Shown: in pieces, positions 19,375 to 27,265 of the stretch
How positions within the stretch are numbered: the first letter of the stretch is position 1
Layout of the letters: each line of letters starts with the position of its first letter
Assembly: GCA_021783135.1 (NCBI GenBank)
Contig: JAJXUE010000004.1
Location: 1 to 64,000 of the forward strand
Length of the DNA: 64,000 nucleotides
DNA from: Bacillota bacterium
GTDB taxonomy: Bacteria > Bacillota > Desulfitobacteriia > Desulfitobacteriales > JAJXUE01
Direction of reading: 5' to 3'
The notes under the pieces: model-generated
Seen by the model: the letters and a program-made list of their open reading frames with translations, nothing else
What the model was told of the DNA's origin: nothing
The model's database searches: none
Position numbers and translations under genes: made by a program

Positions 19375-19390
19375 AGCAAATTGCCTGCCA
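19375..19390 (-). promoter_or_regulatory. Sigma-54 (-24/-12) promoter of the acyl-CoA operon
   Basis: The minus strand reads TGGCAGG-CAAT-TTGCT. The sigma-54 consensus is TGGCACG-N4-TTGCW, so only one base of the core differs and the GG-to-GC spacing of 10 is exact. It is 124 bases upstream of the acyl-CoA synthetase start and directly downstream of a gene for a sigma-54 activator. Confidence 0.8.
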
Positions 19391-19409
19391 GTTCCAAGCC
19401 ATTCTGCCA

Positions 19410-19433
19410 TCAACCGCAGAAAACAGCGGTTGA
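19410..19433. promoter_or_regulatory. Inverted repeat, probable activator binding site
   Basis: Perfect 8-bp palindrome TCAACCGC-N8-GCGGTTGA, located 20-43 bases upstream of the -24 element. Dyad sites of this kind are typical enhancer sequences for Fis-type HTH activators. It has no T-tail, and the activator gene already has its own terminator before it. The position is nearer the promoter than usual. Confidence 0.65.
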
Positions 19434-19456
19434 ACGAACAAAATTCAAGGTCGAAT

Positions 19457-19485
19457 AAGAAAAAATGGAGAAACTTCCTCCATTT
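19457..19485 (-). terminator. Terminator of the sigma-54 activator gene
   Basis: Stem AAATGGAG with CTCCATTT followed on the minus strand by TTTTTTCTT, 44 bases after the activator stop. Confidence 0.8.
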
Positions 19486-19528
19486 GTCAGCCACATGTAT
19501 TATAAGAGTTGTTACTAAACTTAACACT

Positions 19529-20590
19529 TTATCGCAGCGAGTATTTAGCCATTTTTTTATACAAGGCCGGTCTAGACAGTCCCAAAACCGTTGCCACACG
19601 TGATCTGTTCTTTTCTTGGCCTAAAACATACTGTAAAATGTCCGATTCTACTTTATTGACAATCTCATTTAAGCTGTATTTGCCAATACTATTAACGTAA
19701 TTTGACCAACTATGAAAGTCTGCGTCATTACCACCTCGATCTTGCACCTGCGGCAGCGCGTCAGCCTCAGTGGGATGCGCAAAATTACCGACATGCTGTT
19801 CGTACCAGTGCCGCAAATACTGGGGCAAATGTTCCAAGCGCAGCACTTCTTTGCCGTCACACAAATTAAAGGCCGCTTCTAACGCATTTTCTAATTCCCG
19901 CACATTGCCGGGCCAATTATAACTGGTCAAAAGCCCCTGTACTTTAGGATGAAGGTGATAGATACGATAATTGAACTCATCATTTAAACGCATGATGAAA
20001 TTTCGACACAGAGGCAGGATGTCTTCACGCCTGTTGCGCAAGGGAGGTATCTCGATAGCGACTACATTGAGACGGTAAAAAAGATCTGCCCGAAACTTCT
20101 TATACTTTACGAGTTGGGGCAAATTAGCATTAGTTGCAGCGACAATCCGAACATTTACCTGACGTGGATAAGACTCGCCTAAGCGCTGGATTTCATGCTC
20201 TTGCAGAAAGCGTAGCAGTTTGGACTGGAGATGATAGGGTAATTCAGTTACCTCATCCAAAAATACGGTTCCGCCGTCTGCCTGAGCAAACTTACCTATG
20301 TAGCCGCCCTTTTTAGCGCCTGTAAAAGTGCCTGCAGCGTAACCAAATAATTCGGACTCTAGTAAGGCCTCAGGAATAGCGGCACAATTGACTCGCACGA
20401 ACGGCTTGTAACGGCGTAAACTTCCCTGGTGAATTGCCTGGGCGAACAACTCCTTGCCTGTTCCGGTATCTCCGGTCAACAACACCGTCGTATTGCGCGG
20501 CGCAACCTTCACTATTGCTGCCTTAAGATCGACAATTTGCGGGCTGTTGCCAATAATCATCGCGATACTGGGATCTTCTATTGTCTGCAT
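19529..20590 (-). CDS. Sigma-54-dependent transcriptional activator without sensory domain
   Basis: A 353-residue protein that begins directly with the AAA+ domain: Walker A TGDTGTGKELFAQAIH (about 39-54), the sigma-54 contact loop as AAGTFTGAKKGG (GTFTGA, where GAFTGA is usual), Walker B GGTVFLDEVTELP and the arginine-finger region FRADLFYRLNVV. A C-terminal Fis-type HTH (NRSRVATVLGLSRPALYKKM) binds DNA. There is no N-terminal receiver, PAS or GAF domain, so activity may be set by its amount or by a partner, as with PspF. It lies just upstream of the operon it most likely controls. Confidence 0.9.
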   Translation of the reverse strand: MQTIEDPSIAMIIGNSPQIVDLKAAIVKVAPRNTTVLLTGDTGTGKELFAQAIHQGSLRRYKPFVRVNCAAIPEALLESELFGYAAGTFTGAKKGGYIGKFAQADGGTVFLDEVTELPYHLQSKLLRFLQEHEIQRLGESYPRQVNVRIVAATNANLPQLVKYKKFRADLFYRLNVVAIEIPPLRNRREDILPLCRNFIMRLNDEFNYRIYHLHPKVQGLLTSYNWPGNVRELENALEAAFNLCDGKEVLRLEHLPQYLRHWYEQHVGNFAHPTEADALPQVQDRGGNDADFHSWSNYVNSIGKYSLNEIVNKVESDILQYVLGQEKNRSRVATVLGLSRPALYKKMAKYSLR

Positions 20591-20980
20591 TCTCTCTCAC
20601 CTTCCTGCACCTATACCCTCGAGCTGACTGTCTACCATAGTCCTTGTTTATATTATAGGCTGACTCATATTGTTAAACTACTAAATTTAACCAAATAGCA
20701 TGTAAACCTTCCCTAACAGTCGTTATTTTCCGCCAACTGTTACTTTAGCTTACACTTATACTACATATCGAATGCTTAAACGGCTTCCCGGGGACATTAA
20801 CTAAGCTTCGGTCTCATTCGCCAGGAGGCTAACCTACAGTGGTTTAGCTCATTTTTGCATTCAAACAACCTGCTATAAATCCAGCAGTAATTACAAAGTG
20901 ACAAATATCTATTTTATTTAACTCCGTTAGCTGTTATAATAATAATTTGCAAAATAGTTTTTAAGTTAGAAAGGTAAGCA
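20591..20980. other. 390-bp intergenic region between divergent genes
   Basis: No coding sequence is supported. It contains TATAAT at 20935-20940, a probable -10 for the ABC-F gene, with a weak -35. An imperfect hairpin near 20826-20848 (GGCTAACC / GGTTTAGC) could be part of a leader. ABC-F genes often have long regulated leaders, but no leader peptide was recognised. Confidence 0.4.
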
Positions 20981-22594
20981 ATGATTAGTACAAGCGGATT
21001 GACCTTAAGATTTGGGAAGCGAGCGTTATTCGAAGACGTAAATTTGAAATTCATTCCCGGCAACTGTTATGGTTTAATCGGAGCGAACGGCGCCGGTAAA
21101 TCGACATTTTTAAAAATACTCTCTGGTGAAATTGATTCCAACAGTGGAGAAGTCATCATAACTCCGGGCGAACGTGTAGCGGTGCTAAAGCAAGATCATT
21201 TTGAATTTGAAGAGTTTGAAGTTTTAAACACGGTAATTATGGGCCATGCCAGGTTATTTGCAATTATGACTGAGAAAGATGCCTTATACGCGAAGCCCGA
21301 CTTTTCCGAAGCAGACGGAATGCTGGCTTCCGAGTTGGAGGCTGAATTTGCCGAACTTAACGGCTGGCAGGCAGAAGCAGAGGCTGCCGAATTGCTAATG
21401 GGCTTAGGTATTGGTAAAGAACTGCACACGAAGCAAATGCGTGAACTTAACGGCAATGAAAAGGTTCGCGTGCTTCTCGCTCAAGCGTTATTTGGCAACC
21501 CTAATATCTTACTGCTGGATGAGCCCACTAACCATTTGGATTTGCAGTCAAAAACCTGGCTTGAAGAATTTTTGTACAACTTTACCAGTACAGTTATCGT
21601 TGTATCGCACGATCGGCACTTTTTGAACAAAGTGTGCACACATATTGCGGACATTGATTTTGGTAAGATTCAAATCTATGTTGGTAACTATGACTTTTGG
21701 TATGAGTCAAGCCAGCTAGCACTACGCTTAATGCGCGATGCCAACAAGAAAAAAGAAGATAAAATTGCCGATTTGCAAAAGTTTATTCAACGTTTTAGTT
21801 CTAACGCTTCAAAGGCTAAGCAAGCTACTTCCCGTAAGAAGCAGCTCGATAAACTAACCCTCGATGATATCAAACCTTCCTCGCGCAAGTATCCCTATAT
21901 TGCCTTTAGCCCTGACCGTGAAGCCGGCAACAACATCTTGACGGTAAAAGATCTTACGGTGACCGTTGCTGGGGCAAAGGTAGTCGATAACCTTTCATTT
22001 ACCGTCAATAACGGAGATAAGATTGCCTTTGTCGGACCTAATGACCACGCAAAGACCATCTTGTTTAAAGCCTTAATGGGTGAAATTGAACCTGACAGTG
22101 GCGAAATTATTTGGGGGATTACAACCTCGCAAACTTACTTCCCCAAAGACAACTCTGCATACTTTAATTCCACGCTCAATTTGGTCGATTGGCTGCGGCA
22201 ATTTTCCAAAGACCCCGATGAATCATTTGTGCGTGGCTTTCTCGGACGGATGCTATTTTCCGGCGACGAGTCGCAAAAACAGGTCAATGTTCTTTCCGGC
22301 GGCGAAAAGGTGCGGTGTATGCTTGCCAAAATGATGCTCAGCGGTGCTAATGTCTTGCTGCTCGACGAACCCACCAACCACCTCGATTTGGAATCAATCA
22401 CGGCCTTAAATAACGCCTTAATAAGTTTTGACGGCATCGCCTTATTCGTCTCGCAAGATCACCAGTTTGTCCAGACCATTGCTAATCGCATCATTGAAAT
22501 AACCCCTAAAGGTTTAGTTGATCGCCAAATGCCTTTTGACGAATATATCGAAAATGAAAACGTCAAAGCCTTATTAGAAAGCATGTACAACTAA
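20981..22594 (+). CDS. ABC-F family ATPase (YbiT/YkpA-like)
   Basis: A 537-residue soluble protein with two nucleotide-binding domains and no membrane part, as in ribosome-associated ABC-F translation factors. Domain 1 has Walker A GANGAGKST and Walker B LLLDEPTNHLD, but its signature is LNGNEKVR rather than LSGGE. Domain 2 keeps LSGGEKVRCMLA and LLLDEPTNHLD, but its Walker A reads GPNDHAKT, lacking the last glycine. The linker (about 245-320, basic helices) is the P-site tRNA interaction motif. AAAGGT precedes the ATG. Role inferred: ribosome rescue or antibiotic response. Confidence 0.9.
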   Translation: MISTSGLTLRFGKRALFEDVNLKFIPGNCYGLIGANGAGKSTFLKILSGEIDSNSGEVIITPGERVAVLKQDHFEFEEFEVLNTVIMGHARLFAIMTEKDALYAKPDFSEADGMLASELEAEFAELNGWQAEAEAAELLMGLGIGKELHTKQMRELNGNEKVRVLLAQALFGNPNILLLDEPTNHLDLQSKTWLEEFLYNFTSTVIVVSHDRHFLNKVCTHIADIDFGKIQIYVGNYDFWYESSQLALRLMRDANKKKEDKIADLQKFIQRFSSNASKAKQATSRKKQLDKLTLDDIKPSSRKYPYIAFSPDREAGNNILTVKDLTVTVAGAKVVDNLSFTVNNGDKIAFVGPNDHAKTILFKALMGEIEPDSGEIIWGITTSQTYFPKDNSAYFNSTLNLVDWLRQFSKDPDESFVRGFLGRMLFSGDESQKQVNVLSGGEKVRCMLAKMMLSGANVLLLDEPTNHLDLESITALNNALISFDGIALFVSQDHQFVQTIANRIIEITPKGLVDRQMPFDEYIENENVKALLESMYN

Positions 22595-22618
22595 CCCTGT
22601 CAACTTAAAACATTATCC

Positions 22619-22648
22619 GGGAGCAGTGCTAAGCACTGCTCCCTTTTT
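22619..22648 (+). terminator. Terminator of the ABC-F gene
   Basis: Perfect 11-bp stem GGGAGCAGTGC with GCACTGCTCCC, loop TAA, then TTTTT. Confidence 0.95.
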
Positions 22649-22773
22649 CTATGCGGAAAATAGGCTACAAATGTCAAATAATGACAAATCGATTCAATTG
22701 ATTCCCCCGTTAAGTTATACTCTTACTGCGTCGTGATTAAGCTAGAAGGTGAGTAATATCAGGGGGGATCCAC

Positions 22774-23703
22774 ATGTCGCTGAAATTAGACTCGGTATAC
22801 AAATCCTTCGGGCAAAAAACTGTTGTCGACTATCTTGACCTCACTATACCGCGGGGTGAAATCTTTGGTTTGTTGGGACCTAACGGGGCAGGCAAAACCA
22901 CAACCATGCGCATGATTTTAGACATCATCAGGCCCGATACTGGCTCGATCACATGGTTGGGCCACAAAATAGGACTAGATAGCGCCAACAGCTTTGGATA
23001 TTTGCCTGAGGAACGCGGTTTATACCCAAAAATGGTGGTAGCCCAACAAATGAAGTTTTTTTCCCGCCTACGCGGACTATCTAACAGTGAGGCGGAAAAG
23101 CACATTAGCTATTGGGTCGAACGTTTTGAGTTAGGCGACTTAGTGCAAAAGAAAGCCAGTGAACTTTCTAAAGGAAATCAGCAGAAGGTGCAGTTCATTC
23201 TCGCCATCGTACACAATCCCGACCTCTTGATTTTAGATGAGCCATTCTCCGGTTTAGATCCGCTCAACGTGGAATTGCTAAAATCTGCCCTAGGAGAGTT
23301 CGCCCAACAAGGCCGTACAATTCTTTTTTCTAGCCACAGGATGGAACATGTTGAAGAACTATGTAGTTCATTGTGTATTATCGATCAGGGGAAAATTATT
23401 GCCCAAGGGGGCTTGACTGATGTAAAGAGTTCGACAGGGCGCCAGATCATTCGTTTGAGCCTCATAGGCAACCTTGACTTTCTCCGTGACTTGCCAATTA
23501 ATCCAGCAAAAATTCGCTTTAATCATTTTAAAGCGTCCGCTGCTTCCCAGGCCATTAATCATGCGGAGTTTGATTTACCGAATGGACTAAACCCGCAGAG
23601 TATTTTGCGGTTGGCACTTGAACGCGGCGATGTAATACGTTTTGAGCTTGGTGTCCCATCGCTGAACGATGTATTTATTAGCTTGGTTGGAGGTGACCGC
23701 TGA
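22774..23703 (+). CDS. ABC transporter ATP-binding protein (NatA/YhaQ-like)
   Basis: A 309-residue ATPase with Walker A GPNGAGKTT (about 36-44), signature LSKGNQQKVQF, Walker B LLILDEPFSGLDP and an H-loop FSSHRMEHVEEL. A C-terminal domain of about 80 residues follows, as in sodium or drug exporters of the NatA/YhaQ type. AGGGGGG precedes the ATG. It is followed immediately by its permease, with one base between the stop and the next start. Substrate unknown. Confidence 0.9.
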   Translation: MSLKLDSVYKSFGQKTVVDYLDLTIPRGEIFGLLGPNGAGKTTTMRMILDIIRPDTGSITWLGHKIGLDSANSFGYLPEERGLYPKMVVAQQMKFFSRLRGLSNSEAEKHISYWVERFELGDLVQKKASELSKGNQQKVQFILAIVHNPDLLILDEPFSGLDPLNVELLKSALGEFAQQGRTILFSSHRMEHVEELCSSLCIIDQGKIIAQGGLTDVKSSTGRQIIRLSLIGNLDFLRDLPINPAKIRFNHFKASAASQAINHAEFDLPNGLNPQSILRLALERGDVIRFELGVPSLNDVFISLVGGDR

Positions 23704-23704
23704 G

Positions 23705-24967
23705 ATGAAACTCCTTCTCTTAATGGCCCGCGAATACCGCGAGCGGGTGCGCAGTAAAACCTTCATCATATCAACTTTGATCGGGTTACTGGTGATTCTT
23801 GGCCTTTCCTTTGCCCCAGTTATCATAGACAAGATCAAGTCCGCCGACAAATCTTACATAGCAGTCCTAGAACAAACGGGACAGGTGACTACCTATCTGT
23901 CTGAGCACTTAGAAGACAAATTACCTAACGGAGAACGTGAATTCACCTTTACAGCTACAAAGGCAAACAATGCAGAATGGGCGAGTCAAAAAAAGCAACT
24001 TATTGACGAACTGCTTACAGGCAAGATTTCTGCCGTTTTGGAAGTCTCCCCTCCTGGCGCGTCAGATAAAGTAATTTGGCACTCCAAACAAATCGAACTC
24101 GGCGGTGCTGCCGCCACAGTTCAAACCGTGCTGCAGCAATTGTATACGCAACAACGCATTAACGACAGCGGGTTGCCGCAAGGTCAACTTGCCGCCATTT
24201 TCACTCCTTTGGACTTCAATGTTCAGCCGGAAGGTTTAAAGGCGACCACGGCAGCGCAGCAAGCGCAAAACATGGCCCTAGTATATTTTTTACTATTTAT
24301 GCTCTATTTTTCTTTAATTGTATATGGCATGTATGTGGCAAATGGCGTAATCGAAGAGAAAAGCAGTCGTATCATGGAAATGATGCTCTCTACCGTTAAA
24401 CCCTCCACCATGATGACCGCTAAGATAATTGGGATTGGTGCGGTGGGTCTCACCCAGTATTTTGTCTGGATTGGTACGGGAATTGCCCTGATTACTCTGC
24501 AAGGGAGTGACCTTACCCTTGGATCAGGTGTGACTTTTCAGTTAACCACGCTTAACCCAGTATATCTAATTTTTTTCGGCATCTTTTTTATGCTTGGATT
24601 TTTGCTTTATGCAGCTGTATATGCAGGTATTGGTGCGATGGTTAGCCGAGTCGAGGATACTAACCAAGCGGTTAGTCCGATGACCATGTTGATCGTTGTC
24701 GGTTTTATGTTGGCTATGTTTTCGCTCTACAGCCCGAACAATCCTTGGATTATCGCCTTCTCTTACGTGCCGTTTTTCACACCTATGGTTTTGTTTTCCC
24801 GCATAGTTCTTACCCATGTTCCACCTGGCGGTATTATCCTGGGCATAGTTGATATGTTGCTTGCCACAGTGATTTTGATTTGGGCGGCCGGGAAACTGTA
24901 TCGGGTAGGCGTGTTGATGTATGGCAAGGTATCCTGGCGCGATTTTTGGCGTGTACTACGAAGTTAA
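23705..24967 (+). CDS. ABC-2 type permease (NatB/YhaP-like)
   Basis: A 420-residue membrane protein: one N-terminal span (about 22-42), a large extracytoplasmic domain (about 45-190) and five or six C-terminal spans. The cytosolic loop NGVIEEKSSRIMEMMLSTVKPSTMM is the signature of YhaP/NatB-type exporters. Start chosen at the ATG at 23705, right after the stop of the ATPase gene, with GGAGGTGA 11 bases upstream; it gives a length of about 420, which fits YhaP. Confidence 0.9.
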   Translation: MKLLLLMAREYRERVRSKTFIISTLIGLLVILGLSFAPVIIDKIKSADKSYIAVLEQTGQVTTYLSEHLEDKLPNGEREFTFTATKANNAEWASQKKQLIDELLTGKISAVLEVSPPGASDKVIWHSKQIELGGAAATVQTVLQQLYTQQRINDSGLPQGQLAAIFTPLDFNVQPEGLKATTAAQQAQNMALVYFLLFMLYFSLIVYGMYVANGVIEEKSSRIMEMMLSTVKPSTMMTAKIIGIGAVGLTQYFVWIGTGIALITLQGSDLTLGSGVTFQLTTLNPVYLIFFGIFFMLGFLLYAAVYAGIGAMVSRVEDTNQAVSPMTMLIVVGFMLAMFSLYSPNNPWIIAFSYVPFFTPMVLFSRIVLTHVPPGGIILGIVDMLLATVILIWAAGKLYRVGVLMYGKVSWRDFWRVLRS

Positions 24968-25006
24968 TGCGTATCAATTACAATTTCATACCATTACCCC
25001 TAAAGT

Positions 25007-25720
25007 CTAGCTCAACCACTTTACTTGCCCAGATTCTAAGTAATATTCTGCACCCAGTAGCTTTACTTTGCCACGCTGGATCAATTCGGCGATAAGTACG
25101 CTCTTGTTTACCTCAGTGAGAGAATTAGCAACATTTAATTCCACAACTTTTTGCACCAAATCATTCCCGTGCAGGCCGGAACTTGCCGCCTTGGCGACAG
25201 CAGGGTTGATCTTACAAATAAAAGCATCCATATTACCTTGGGGCTTACCACCGTCAACAGCCGCAGTCACCGCACCACACGTTGCATGCCCCATGACTAC
25301 AATCAGGGGCGTATGCAGATGTTCGACAACGTACTCAACACTGCCCAGGCTTACTGGGTCAAGCACATTCCCGGCTACTCTAACGACAAATAGTTCACCC
25401 AAAGCTTGGTCAAAAATTAACTCCGGTGGCACTCTAGAGTCTGAACAGCTAATAATGACGGCAAAAGGGTGTTGTCCTTGCAAGGCCAGCTCTTGGCGTC
25501 TGGCATTGCTGATATCCTTATTAGCCGGTGTACCTGCGATAAACCTTTTGTTGCCATTTTCCAGCTTGCTAACCGCCTGCGCTGCCTCACTTGTTGCTAC
25601 GTTGCTTGCCGCAGCATAACTGTCAACAGGTCTTACTAAATTTGATCCTGTGCTCGCACAACCGGTACACACTAATGCAGCAGCAACAGCAAATGCTGCT
25701 AACGCTTTAAAACTATCCAT
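25007..25720 (-). CDS. Lipoprotein-type beta-carbonic anhydrase
   Basis: A 237-residue zinc enzyme interconverting CO2 and bicarbonate. Zinc ligands appear in SCSDSRVPPE (Cys, Asp) and GHATCGAV (His, Cys). The N-terminus is a lipoprotein signal: a hydrophobic stretch followed by lipobox LVCTGCAS, so the mature protein should be tethered outside the cell membrane, unlike most cytosolic beta-class enzymes. AGGTGGGG lies before the ATG at 25720; a GTG 12 bases upstream is less likely. It is convergent with the permease gene. Confidence 0.92.
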   Translation of the reverse strand: MDSFKALAAFAVAAALVCTGCASTGSNLVRPVDSYAAASNVATSEAAQAVSKLENGNKRFIAGTPANKDISNARRQELALQGQHPFAVIISCSDSRVPPELIFDQALGELFVVRVAGNVLDPVSLGSVEYVVEHLHTPLIVVMGHATCGAVTAAVDGGKPQGNMDAFICKINPAVAKAASSGLHGNDLVQKVVELNVANSLTEVNKSVLIAELIQRGKVKLLGAEYYLESGQVKWLS

Positions 25721-25923
25721 AATCAACCCCACCTACTTAAACATCTATCACTATATCCCAATTTGGCTTAACGTTATAAATCTTTGCCAAAGTAGGTAAA
25801 TATATACTGCTTAAAGTGACAAATTTAAATTGCCAGCAGAGTAATAAGCACATAATGTGTTATAATTTGGGGGAATAGTTACAAAATAATAGTAAATAGC
25901 CACTCTGTAAGGAGGGATTTTTC

Positions 25924-26763
25924 ATCATCCAAGTCGGCAAGATTAATCATCTCAAAATAGTTAATTCTACTGACTTCGGCGTTTATCTTGACGCTGAAAC
26001 AGGCAATAGGGCAGACAACGTTTTACTGCCAAAGAAGCAAGTGCTCGCAACCATGCACGAAGGGGACTATCTGGACGTTTTTATCTATCGCGATTCGGAG
26101 GATAGATTAATTGCAACCACTCGCAAAACTCTGGCCGTAGTTGGCGATCTGGCCTACCTAAAAGTTACTGCCAAAACCAAAATTGGCGCCTTTTTAGACT
26201 TTGGCCTAGAGCGAGGTCTATTCTTACCCTTTAGCGAGCAAAAATTTCCCCTCGAAATAGGACAAGCTTACTTAGTATATGTCTACGTCGACAAGAGCGG
26301 ACGTCTCAGCTGTACAACTGACATCTACAAGCATTTAAGCTCGAATGGACCTTACCACAAAGATGATAAAGTAGTAGGTACAATATACTCAGTGAACAAG
26401 GAACTCGGCGTCTTTGTAGCAGTTGACAATAAATACTTTGGGTTAATTCCCCCCAATGAGTATTTTGCTGAGCTAAAACACGGAACTGTTGTGGAAGCCC
26501 GCGTCATTCGAGTCAGAGAGGACGGCAAGCTTGACCTCTCGACGCGCCAACTTTCCTATCAACAAATTGACATTGATGCTGAGACCCTCCTATCTGCCAT
26601 GGAGGCCAACCAAGGTGTACTCTCTCTGACAGAATCAGCCAGCCCGGAAGCGATTGAACACACTTTTCACATGAGCAAGGCCGCGTTTAAACGTGCTGTT
26701 GGCGGTCTACTGAAAAGTAAACGAATTATCAAACATGAGGACGGCCTCTTGCATAAAGCCTAA
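25924..26763 (+). CDS. cvfB: CvfB/YitL-like S1 RNA-binding protein, probable AUC start
   Basis: About 280 residues: several S1-type OB folds (VGKINHLKIVNSTDFGVYLD; YLKVTAKTKIGAFLDFGLERGLFLP; VVGTIYSVNKELGVFVAVDN) and a C-terminal winged helix, the layout of CvfB/YitL, a conserved Firmicute RNA-binding regulator. The first ATG or GTG in frame is at 26041 and would delete most of the first S1 domain. Homology-like sequence continues to an ATC at 25924, 6-8 bases after AAGGAGGG, with no other start codon available. I therefore propose an AUC start. Confidence 0.8.
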   Translation: MIQVGKINHLKIVNSTDFGVYLDAETGNRADNVLLPKKQVLATMHEGDYLDVFIYRDSEDRLIATTRKTLAVVGDLAYLKVTAKTKIGAFLDFGLERGLFLPFSEQKFPLEIGQAYLVYVYVDKSGRLSCTTDIYKHLSSNGPYHKDDKVVGTIYSVNKELGVFVAVDNKYFGLIPPNEYFAELKHGTVVEARVIRVREDGKLDLSTRQLSYQQIDIDAETLLSAMEANQGVLSLTESASPEAIEHTFHMSKAAFKRAVGGLLKSKRIIKHEDGLLHKA

Positions 26764-26780
26764 GATTGGAGATGTTTTAT

Positions 26781-27245
26781 ATGGCAAAGCGCATTTCAAT
26801 CGGTGACATCGCCCCGAACTTTGCGTTAAATGACAACCGCGGTAACTTAATCGATCTTAACGACTACAAAGGTAAAAAGGTCCTACTTTCATGGCATCCC
26901 TTAGCCTGGACTGCGGTCTGTGCTGAACAAATGAAAGCCCTAGAAAGTAATCTTGCCAGCTTCGAAGAGTTTGGGACTGTACCTCTCGGTTTAAGTATTG
27001 ATGCATACCCGTGTAAGAACGCCTGGGCCAAAGAACTGGCAATTGCCAACGTCAAATTACTTTCCGACTTTTGGCCACACGGCGGTGTAGCACAAGCATA
27101 TGGTCTGTTCCGAGAGCAGGAAGGATTTTCGGAACGAGCCAACGTTATTCTTGACGCCAACGGCAAAGTACTTTGGCTTAAAGTTTATGACATTCCCCAA
27201 CTACCTGATATTGCTGAGGTACTCAATGTCCTCAAAAACGCTTAA
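26781..27245 (+). CDS. AhpC/TSA-type peroxiredoxin
   Basis: A 154-residue thioredoxin-fold peroxidase. The peroxidatic motif is HPLAWTAVCAEQM (P-x3-T-x2-C), followed by strands LGLSIDAYPCKNAWAKEL and LLSDFWPHGGVAQAYGL typical of AhpE/PrxQ-type enzymes. It reduces hydroperoxides using thiols. Start at ATG 26781 with GGAG 9 bases upstream. It lies 17 bases after cvfB and is probably co-transcribed with it. Confidence 0.88.
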   Translation: MAKRISIGDIAPNFALNDNRGNLIDLNDYKGKKVLLSWHPLAWTAVCAEQMKALESNLASFEEFGTVPLGLSIDAYPCKNAWAKELAIANVKLLSDFWPHGGVAQAYGLFREQEGFSERANVILDANGKVLWLKVYDIPQLPDIAEVLNVLKNA

Positions 27246-27265
27246 ATTTACCTTCGAACATGTAG

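Noticed and set aside
25151..25619. Long plus-strand frames opposite the carbonic anhydrase gene
   Set aside because: Antisense shadows of a clearly conserved enzyme, without ribosome sites.
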